From the NCBI GenBank assembly GCA_011777135.1, contig JAABVY010000341.1, positions 1 through 5,702 of the forward strand: a DNA stretch of 5,702 bases, written 5' to 3'. Of the stretch, positions 1 through 4,182 are shown in pieces. This DNA is from Candidatus Zixiibacteriota bacterium. GTDB lineage: Bacteria > Zixibacteria > MSB-5A5 > JAABVY01. The notes beneath the pieces were generated by a model. That model was not told the DNA's origin and searched no databases. It was given only the letters and a program-made list of their open reading frames with translations. Each line of letters opens with the position of its first letter. The first letter of the stretch is position 1. The position numbers and the translations under genes were made by a program.

Positions 1-1128
1 GAGATCCTGAAGCACCTCCATTCAGGCCTGATCACCATCGATCATTTCGGGCGGATCATCTATTTCAATGAAGCCGCTGAGAGAATAACCGGATTCAAGG
101 AGAGAAAGATAAAGGGGAAGAACTGCCTGACGGTCTTTGCCGAAAGAATGCCCCAGTTTTCCGAAAAGCTGCTCTCCGTGTTAAAATCGTCCCAGCTCGA
201 GAGCCGCTGTGAAATCACCATTATCGACGAGGATGGAGAGGAAATCCCGATCGGAATTTCAACCTCGGTGCTCGAGGATGAAGTCCGGGGTGTGAGAGGC
301 GTTATAGGAATCTTCCAGGATCTCACCGACGCCAAGAAGATGGAGGAGAAGATGCGCCACGCCGACCGCCTTGCGGCAGTGGGTGAACTTTCCGCTTCCA
401 TCGCGCATGAAATAAGAAATCCTCTGGCATCCATCTCCGGATCAGTCGAAATCCTCAAACAGGAACTAGATCCGGAGGGCGACAACCAGAGGCTAATGGA
501 TTTGATTGTCAAAGAATCAACTCGTCTCAGCAACATTCTGACCGATTTCCTGTTCTATGCCAGAGTAAAATCTCCCAATTTTGGAAAGGTGGAAATCAAC
601 AGGCTGGTGAGTGATGTGATCGAAATTGCCCGCAACCACACATCTTACAGAGAAAAAATAAAGCTGGCAAGTGAGTCTGATGATACTACTATCTATGTCT
701 CGGGGGATGACGAGCAGATCCGGCAGGTTCTGTTCAATCTGGTGGTAAATGCGCTGGATGCGATCGAAAGAGAAAGCGGCGATGTAAGAATAAAAATTGA
801 AGGCAATTCGCCCCTTTACAGCGATCAGGTGGTTATATCGGTGATTGATGATGGCGCCGGTATGACTCGCGATGTTAAGGACAGGATTTTCAGCCCATTT
901 TTCTCGACCAAAAAGGAGGGTACCGGCCTGGGTCTGGCAATAGTCCGAAGGCTGGTAGACAATATGGGAGGCAAAATTTGGGTCGAAACCTCGCCCAATG
1001 GTGGCACCACCTTCAAGTTTACTTTAATTAAATACTTCAAGGGAATGGTACATCCCGAAGAAAAACAACAGGATATTGCCCAAGAAGCCCTAGCCGGTAA
1101 GGCAGCCGAATCGCTTTTGACACAATAA
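1..1128 (+). CDS. PAS-domain sensor histidine kinase, PilS/NtrB type (5' partial)
   Basis: The frame is open from the first base to a TAA at 1126-1128, giving 375 visible residues. The true start and any membrane-sensor region lie upstream. Residues 1-110 look like a PAS domain (HSGLITID, GRIIYFNEAAERITGF), ending in the usual FQDLTD strand. A short helical linker (about 110-128) leads to the HisKA dimerisation domain. There the H-box AHEIRNPLASISGS places the phospho-accepting histidine at residue 136. The HATPase domain follows, with N-box NLVVNALDA (Asn250), G1 box DDGAGM (283-288), F-box around FSPFFSTK and G2 box GTGLGLAIV (from 307). A polar tail of about 30 residues closes the protein. 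The RNPLASISGS wording is typical of PilS/NtrB/AtoS-like kinases that pair with sigma54-activating regulators, but no regulator gene is visible here. The protein should autophosphorylate and pass phosphate to a response regulator. Its signal and partner are unknown. The next genes encode ATP synthase and are probably a separate transcription unit. Confidence 0.93.
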   Translation, partial: EILKHLHSGLITIDHFGRIIYFNEAAERITGFKERKIKGKNCLTVFAERMPQFSEKLLSVLKSSQLESRCEITIIDEDGEEIPIGISTSVLEDEVRGVRGVIGIFQDLTDAKKMEEKMRHADRLAAVGELSASIAHEIRNPLASISGSVEILKQELDPEGDNQRLMDLIVKESTRLSNILTDFLFYARVKSPNFGKVEINRLVSDVIEIARNHTSYREKIKLASESDDTTIYVSGDDEQIRQVLFNLVVNALDAIERESGDVRIKIEGNSPLYSDQVVISVIDDGAGMTRDVKDRIFSPFFSTKKEGTGLGLAIVRRLVDNMGGKIWVETSPNGGTTFKFTLIKYFKGMVHPEEKQQDIAQEALAGKAAESLLTQ

Positions 1129-1247
1129 AAGTCTTTCTGTAATTTCCAAAATTCCGATAGAATTTATTAGATTGGTGCAATATTTATTTATTGCTCTAAC
1201 TTACAGTCTTATTTAGGGTTATTTGTGAAAAAAATAACAAAAAAGAC
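1129..1247. other. AT-rich intergenic stretch with a dyad and A-tracts
   Basis: This is the upstream part of the gap between the kinase gene and the ATP synthase genes. It is very AT-rich and has no credible coding frame. It contains a perfect 7-bp inverted repeat, GTTATTT (1218-1224) and AAATAAC (1232-1238), separated by 7 nt. It also has a weaker 6-bp one, GCAATA (1177-1182) and TATTGC (1189-1194), with a 6-nt loop. Neither is followed by a T-run on the + strand, so I see no convincing intrinsic terminator for the kinase gene. The A-runs at about 1228-1244 lie just upstream of a -35 box, where an UP element (a contact site for the RNA polymerase alpha subunit) would be expected. An operator role for the 7-bp dyad is possible but is inference only. 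Confidence 0.5.
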
Positions 1248-1275
1248 TTGACAGTATTAACGGTAAGTATATATT
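1248..1275 (+). promoter_or_regulatory. Sigma70-type promoter for the ATP synthase operon
   Basis: A perfect -35 hexamer TTGACA (1248-1253) is followed after 16 nt by TATATT (1270-1275), a 5-of-6 match to TATAAT. A-rich sequence lies immediately upstream. Transcription would be expected to start near 1281-1283, only a handful of bases before the first possible start codon of atpZ at 1289. This is the only strong promoter-like sequence between the kinase gene and the ATP synthase genes, and it sits exactly where the operon promoter should be. Hexamer matches in AT-rich DNA can arise by chance, but the perfect -35 box and good spacing make this one convincing. Confidence 0.75.
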
Positions 1276-1288
1276 AGCAATTTAATTT

Positions 1289-1528
1289 TTGGATGTGGTG
1301 CCAGACAAAAAAAATGATAAAGTCTCCCTATATGGGCAGCTTTCGATGCTGGTCGCGATACCGTTTTTGCTTGCGGTCGGGCCGATTGTCGGATGGTTTA
1401 TCGGAAAATATCTGGATGAGTGGTTAGGAACAGAACCTTATTTAATGTATCTCTTTATAATTTTTGGTTTTATCGCTGCAGGAAAGGAAGTTTACAGCCT
1501 CGTTAAGCGGGTATCAGAAAAAGTTTGA
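1289..1528 (+). CDS. atpZ: AtpZ/AtpI-family small membrane protein, first gene of the ATP synthase operon
   Basis: This is a 79-residue protein with two predicted membrane helices (about 17-39 and 50-66) joined by the loop KYLDEWLGTEP. Spaced glycines in helix 1 (Gly31, Gly35, Gly39), the YLDxxLGT turn and the basic C-terminal end fit the AtpZ family (F0F1-ATPase gene 1). These proteins sit at the head of atp operons. In characterised cases, AtpZ with AtpI has been linked to Mg2+/Ca2+ transport and AtpI-type proteins to c-ring assembly. The role here is inferred from family and position. No ATG is available in frame near the beginning. The start is TTG at 1289, with GTG at 1295 or 1298 as alternatives, and none has a Shine-Dalgarno sequence. 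The promoter -10 box ends at 1275, so the message may be nearly leaderless. The TGA stop overlaps the likely TTG start of the next gene by four bases, suggesting translational coupling. Confidence 0.85.
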   Translation: MDVVPDKKNDKVSLYGQLSMLVAIPFLLAVGPIVGWFIGKYLDEWLGTEPYLMYLFIIFGFIAAGKEVYSLVKRVSEKV

Positions 1529-1941
1529 ATGCATCTATGGGCCTTGATTTTATAAATAGAGTCATCAAAACAACGCTTCTTCTCGGGGCACTCATTTTCG
1601 TATTCGGAAGCTATTATTTTGACTGGACCTACAGCTTGGGAATCTTCACAGGCGTCTTGTGGGGGTGTGCCAATCTCTGGTTTATCAGACAATTTATAGT
1701 AAACTATCTCACCACCGGCGATAGAAATGCCGGTAAACTGGCACTATTTGCACTCATCAAGTTTCCAATTCTATACGGCGCCGGATTCCTGATTCTGTGG
1801 CTGGGTTGGTTTCCGGTAGTATCGTTTGTGATGGGTTTCAGCTTGATATTTCTGGTGGTTGTCTTCAAGGCTCTGGGGCTGCTCATAACGGAAGGCGGCT
1901 TCAAAAATTTTAACTTAAGTGAAAAACGGGTTGAGGGATGA
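1525..1941 (+). CDS. atpI: ATP synthase subunit I (AtpI-like membrane protein)
   Basis: This 138-residue, strongly hydrophobic protein has four predicted membrane helices (about 12-30, 36-57, 72-94 and 96-120). The length and four-helix layout match the ATP synthase I family (E. coli AtpI is of similar size). The GxxxGCANLWFIRQF segment (about 43-57) and the KFPILYG segment (79-85) resemble conserved stretches of this family. The gene lies between atpZ and atpB, the usual place. It is thought to help assemble or stabilise the c ring and is not part of the finished enzyme. The chosen TTG start (1525) overlaps the atpZ stop as TTGA, with a purine-rich AGAAAAAG just upstream. An in-frame ATG at 1537 would shorten the protein by four residues but has no better ribosome binding site. 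The stop overlaps the atpB ATG as ATGA. Sequence conservation in this family is low, so the assignment leans partly on context. Confidence 0.83.
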   Translation: MNASMGLDFINRVIKTTLLLGALIFVFGSYYFDWTYSLGIFTGVLWGCANLWFIRQFIVNYLTTGDRNAGKLALFALIKFPILYGAGFLILWLGWFPVVSFVMGFSLIFLVVVFKALGLLITEGGFKNFNLSEKRVEG

Positions 1942-2744
1942 TTATTCCTGGTATAACAAATCTGGTTACCGCTCATGGGGGAGGAACCCCGGAGCTACCG
2001 CATTTCATTGAATTTCTGCATATTTACCTGACAGGACCGTTTGTTAATTTCCTGTTCGAGTACAAAGATGTGATCTTTGGCTTCCTGGTATTGATCTTCA
2101 TGTGTGCTGTATCCATGAGGGTCTATGCCAAAAGATCTTTGCATCCCGGGAAACTGCAGAACCTTCTGGAGATGATTGTGGAGGGATTCCAGAATTTCTT
2201 TATTTCTATTCTGGGTGACAGATGGGGCAGGCACTATACCCCGTTTCTGGGCACGCTGTTCATGTACATTCTCCTGATGAACTGGTTCGGATTGATTCCA
2301 TTCGGCAAGTCTGCAACTGCAAACTGGGCTACCACCGCCCCTCTGGCCATTATTGTCTTTTTGTATGTGCAGTACACCGGCATGCGCCGTATGGGGTTCC
2401 TCAGGTATCTTGACCACCTTGCGGGCGAGCCCCGGAGCGCCATTACATGGGCGCTGGTACCATTGAATTTACCGATTCACATAATAGGTGAGCTGGCCAA
2501 ACCGCTTTCACTCTCCCTGCGACTTTTCGGAAATATCACCGGTGAAGACGTGCTTTTGGCGGCCTTTACAGGTCTGGGAGTGATGGTCCTGGCTTTTATC
2601 GGCTCTCCAGTGGGATTGCCGTTGCAGCTTCCCTTTTACTTTCTGGCATTATTAACATCGACAATACAGGCGTTAGTTTTTACGCTTTTAGCGGCGGTAT
2701 ATTTCTCTATGATGCTGCCGCATGAGGAACACGAAGAACATTAA
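1938..2744 (+). CDS. atpB: F-type ATP synthase Fo subunit a
   Basis: This 268-residue integral membrane protein forms the stator half-channels through which ions reach and leave the c ring. The diagnostic segment is LAKPLSLSLRLFGNITGED (187-204), which holds the essential Arg195 (equivalent to E. coli aArg210) and Asn199. The last helix carries the conserved STIQALVFTLLAAVYFSM stretch with Gln244 (equivalent to E. coli Gln252). Hydrophobic segments lie at about 44-62, 101-122, 131-148, 172-200, 206-226 and 230-260, and the protein ends in an acidic, histidine-rich tail (HEEHEEH). In a gap-free alignment, E. coli Glu219 falls on Asp204 with Glu203 beside it, and E. coli His245 falls on Ala237. 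ATG 1938 overlaps the atpI stop as ATGA. The purine run GAGGG (1933-1937) directly abuts the ATG, too close for a good Shine-Dalgarno, so coupling to atpI translation is likely. The length is normal and nothing is broken. Confidence 0.97.
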   Translation: MIIPGITNLVTAHGGGTPELPHFIEFLHIYLTGPFVNFLFEYKDVIFGFLVLIFMCAVSMRVYAKRSLHPGKLQNLLEMIVEGFQNFFISILGDRWGRHYTPFLGTLFMYILLMNWFGLIPFGKSATANWATTAPLAIIVFLYVQYTGMRRMGFLRYLDHLAGEPRSAITWALVPLNLPIHIIGELAKPLSLSLRLFGNITGEDVLLAAFTGLGVMVLAFIGSPVGLPLQLPFYFLALLTSTIQALVFTLLAAVYFSMMLPHEEHEEH

Positions 2745-2761
2745 CATTCAAACAACACCGT

Positions 2762-2767
2762 AGGAGG
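2762..2767 (+). promoter_or_regulatory. Consensus Shine-Dalgarno site for atpE
   Basis: AGGAGG lies four bases before the ATG at 2772, within a 27-nt gap after atpB. It is the only perfect hexamer Shine-Dalgarno among the genes of the window. The c subunit is needed in many more copies per enzyme than any other subunit, so an unusually strong ribosome binding site fits its stoichiometry. The spacer (ATAG) is slightly short but workable. Confidence 0.8.
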
Positions 2768-2771
2768 ATAG

Positions 2772-3011
2772 ATGGATTTCTCGACTGCTTTATCGTTTTC
2801 GTTGCCAATCGGCTTGGCGCTGGCCGCTATCGGTTCGGGTCTCGGACTGGGACGCGCCGTGGGATCAGCAATGGAAGCCATGGGTCGTCAGCCCGAAGCC
2901 GCGGGCAAGATTCAGGTCGGTATGATTATCGGTGCCGCCCTCATCGAAGCTCTGACGATTTATTCGCTGGTCGGCTTCTTTATTCTGTCTGGTAAGATTG
3001 GTGCGCACTAA
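2772..3011 (+). CDS. atpE: F-type ATP synthase Fo subunit c (ring proteolipid)
   Basis: This 79-residue hairpin of two membrane helices forms the rotating ring. Helix 1 (about 9-33) carries the glycine repeat Gly21-x-Gly23-x-Gly25-x-Gly27, which allows tight packing. The polar loop has the universal Arg39-Gln40-Pro41 that touches gamma and epsilon. Helix 2 (about 47-72) holds the ion-carrying Glu59 in ALIEALTIYSLV. Aligned gap-free with the Ilyobacter tartaricus Na+ ring, the side-chain ligands Gln32 and Ser66 are replaced by Leu26 and Ala60, and Thr67 by Leu61, while Glu and Tyr64 remain. This indicates a proton-type ring (inference from alignment). The glycine repeat is intact rather than the AxAxAxA seen in some alkaliphiles. 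The length is standard. The gene has the best ribosome binding site here and is followed by a hairpin before atpF, both consistent with higher expression of c. Confidence 0.97.
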   Translation: MDFSTALSFSLPIGLALAAIGSGLGLGRAVGSAMEAMGRQPEAAGKIQVGMIIGAALIEALTIYSLVGFFILSGKIGAH

Positions 3012-3017
3012 GAAAAG

Positions 3018-3061
3018 TTTACTGTATGGGATGAAGCGTCAGGCTTCATCCCATCTGTAAA
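3018..3061 (+). promoter_or_regulatory. Strong RNA hairpin between atpE and atpF
   Basis: A perfect 12-bp stem, ATGGGATGAAGC (3026-3037) with GCTTCATCCCAT (3043-3054), closes on the 5-nt loop GTCAG. After a small internal loop (TGT against CT) the pairing resumes with TTTAC (3018-3022) and GTAAA (3057-3061). The hairpin begins 7 nt after the atpE stop and ends before the atpF ribosome binding site. No long T-run follows directly (only ATTCTTT), so it is unlikely to be a full terminator. A partial terminator, an mRNA-stabilising 3' structure or a processing site that raises atpE mRNA relative to downstream genes would all fit. Which of these applies is inference. Confidence 0.72.
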
Positions 3062-3069
3062 TTCTTTGC

Positions 3070-3076
3070 AAAGGAG
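3070..3076 (+). promoter_or_regulatory. Shine-Dalgarno site deciding the GTG start of atpF
   Basis: AAAGGAG lies five bases before GTG 3082 and supports that codon as the start of atpF. It partly overlaps the 10-bp palindrome CTTTGCAAAG (3064-3073), which has no loop and so is not an RNA hairpin by itself. Confidence 0.75.
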
Positions 3077-3081
3077 TTACT

Positions 3082-3570
3082 GTGGAGGATATCGGCAAAT
3101 GGCAAATGCTCCTGACGCATGCCGTCGGTTTTCTGATCGCACTCTGGATTCTGAAGAAATTTGCCTGGCAGCCTATCTTGAATATACTTGAGGAACGGCG
3201 TCAAAAGATCCAGTCGGATTTTGACGAGGCCGCCGAGGATCGCAAAAAGTCCGAGAAGCTTCTGGCCGATTACGAGGAGAAGCTGAAGGAGATCGATGCC
3301 GAGGCGCGCAAAAAGATCCAGGAGGCTGTCAGGGAAGGTCAGCAGGTGGCGACCGAAATCAAGGATTCAGCCCGCCAGGAGTCCCGGGAACTGATCGAGA
3401 AAGCCAAGTCGGAACTGCAGCGGGATGTTGAGAAGGCCAAGGTTCAGCTGAAAGAAGACCTGGTTAAAATGACCATTGGCGCAACCGAGAAATTGATCCT
3501 CGAGCGCCTCGACGAACAGAAACATCGCCAGTTGATTACAAACTTCATTGATGATGTGGAGAAAGCGTAG
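3082..3570 (+). CDS. atpF: F-type ATP synthase Fo subunit b
   Basis: This 162-residue peripheral-stalk protein has one N-terminal membrane helix (about 8-25), followed by the hallmark KKFAWQPILNILEERRQKI stretch (25-43). A long, highly charged alpha-helical coiled coil then runs to about residue 135 (Lys/Glu/Arg/Ala/Gln-rich, no proline or glycine apart from one Gly near 86). The C-terminal part (TIGATEKLILERLDEQKHRQLI) resembles the delta-binding end of b subunits. It dimerises and holds the F1 head still against the rotor. Only one b gene is visible between atpE and atpH. There is no neighbouring b' gene, so a homodimer is expected. The GTG start has a good Shine-Dalgarno five bases upstream. 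The stop TAG shares its last base with the GTG start of atpH. The length is normal (E. coli b has 156 residues). Confidence 0.95.
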   Translation: MEDIGKWQMLLTHAVGFLIALWILKKFAWQPILNILEERRQKIQSDFDEAAEDRKKSEKLLADYEEKLKEIDAEARKKIQEAVREGQQVATEIKDSARQESRELIEKAKSELQRDVEKAKVQLKEDLVKMTIGATEKLILERLDEQKHRQLITNFIDDVEKA

Positions 3571-4118
3571 TGATTTCTTCGGAGGTTGCCAAAAGATATG
3601 CTGTCGGCCTGTTTGAGCTGGCGCAGGAAAAAAATATGATCGATCAGATCGCCGATGAGATGCGGTCTATCGCGGAAGTATGCAAGCAGGATAAAACCCT
3701 ATTGAATTTTCTGGCTGCCCCGCAGATCAGGGATCAGGACAAGGAGGAGGTAGTCAAGTCCGTTTTTGCGGATCGTGTCTCAGCTCCCGTGAGGAAATTT
3801 CTCGAACTTATCGTCGAAAAGCGCAGGAGCATGTTCCTGGTCGAAATAGCGGAGGCTTTCAATGACCTGGTGCTGGAAAGCCAGGGCTATCTGAAGACCC
3901 GCGTGGAAAGCGCGATAGAATTGACGAGCCAGGAATCTGAAGCCCTGCAGAAAAAGCTGGAAGAGAAAACCGGTAAGAAAATTTTAATGACCACAGCCGT
4001 CAAGCCCCAGATTCTGGGCGGCGTGATAGTCCATCTCGGAAGCCAGATAATTGACAAATCGATTCAGCACGATCTCAGGATTCTGCGCGACAGGCTTCTG
4101 GAACTGAAAGTACATTGA
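3570..4118 (+). CDS. atpH: F-type ATP synthase F1 subunit delta
   Basis: This 182-residue soluble subunit (OSCP homologue) links the top of the alpha/beta hexamer to the b stalk. The N-terminal helical domain begins with the family signature AKRYAVGLFELAQE (7-20) and continues through NFLAAPQI and VRKFLELIVEKRR (74-86). The C-terminal domain has the conserved ILGGVIVHLGSQIIDKSIQHDLRILRD region (148-174), matching the usual GGxxxxxGxxxxDxSxxxxLxxL pattern. The start is GTG at 3570, overlapping the atpF stop by one base. GGAG at 3558-3561, eight bases upstream, supports it and lies inside the atpF coding sequence, so the two genes are probably translated together. The length is typical (E. coli delta has 177 residues). 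A 64-nt AT-rich gap with possible regulatory signals separates it from atpA. Confidence 0.96.
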   Translation: MISSEVAKRYAVGLFELAQEKNMIDQIADEMRSIAEVCKQDKTLLNFLAAPQIRDQDKEEVVKSVFADRVSAPVRKFLELIVEKRRSMFLVEIAEAFNDLVLESQGYLKTRVESAIELTSQESEALQKKLEEKTGKKILMTTAVKPQILGGVIVHLGSQIIDKSIQHDLRILRDRLLELKVH

Positions 4119-4142
4119 TAATATCGGCGTTTGATATAGAAT
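4115..4142 (+). promoter_or_regulatory. Possible internal promoter upstream of atpA
   Basis: TTGATA (4115-4120, overlapping the atpH stop) and TAGAAT (4137-4142) are each 5-of-6 matches to the sigma70 hexamers, with a 16-nt spacer. A transcript would begin near 4149 and leave a leader of about 34 nt before atpA. The gap is AT-rich, so chance matches are fairly likely. Support is by sequence resemblance only. Confidence 0.33.
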
Positions 4143-4171
4143 ATTTTTGAAAACGATTTTCTTGATATAGA
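4131..4171. repeat. Decamer direct repeat TTGATATAGA flanking a small palindrome
   Basis: TTGATATAGA occurs exactly at 4131-4140 and again at 4162-4171, 31 bp apart, or close to three turns of the DNA helix. Between the copies lies the palindrome GAAAA-CGA-TTTTC (4149-4161). The second copy ends directly before the atpA Shine-Dalgarno (GGAG, 4173-4176, six bases before ATG 4183). The arrangement could be a pair of protein-binding sites, or a small duplication in a non-coding gap. Confidence 0.5.
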
Positions 4172-4182
4172 CGGAGATTAAT

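Noticed and set aside
60..536. An antisense open frame (158 codons) over the kinase PAS and HisKA region
   Set aside because: Serine-rich shadow of a well-supported kinase reading frame, with no domain or ribosome binding site supporting it.
1177..1194. Weak hairpin GCAATA / TATTGC as a terminator for the kinase gene
   Set aside because: Only six, mostly A-T, base pairs with a 6-nt loop and no T-run after it. Such structures are expected by chance in AT-rich DNA.
1129..1249. AAGTCTTT (1129-1136) and AAAGACTT (1242-1249) as a long-range inverted repeat enclosing the gap
   Set aside because: Eight bases over more than 100 nt of AT-rich sequence, with no other supporting structure. Chance is likely.
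1995..2417. Antisense frames and a short sense alternative frame inside atpB
   Set aside because: All are covered by the conserved subunit a reading frame and have no family features.
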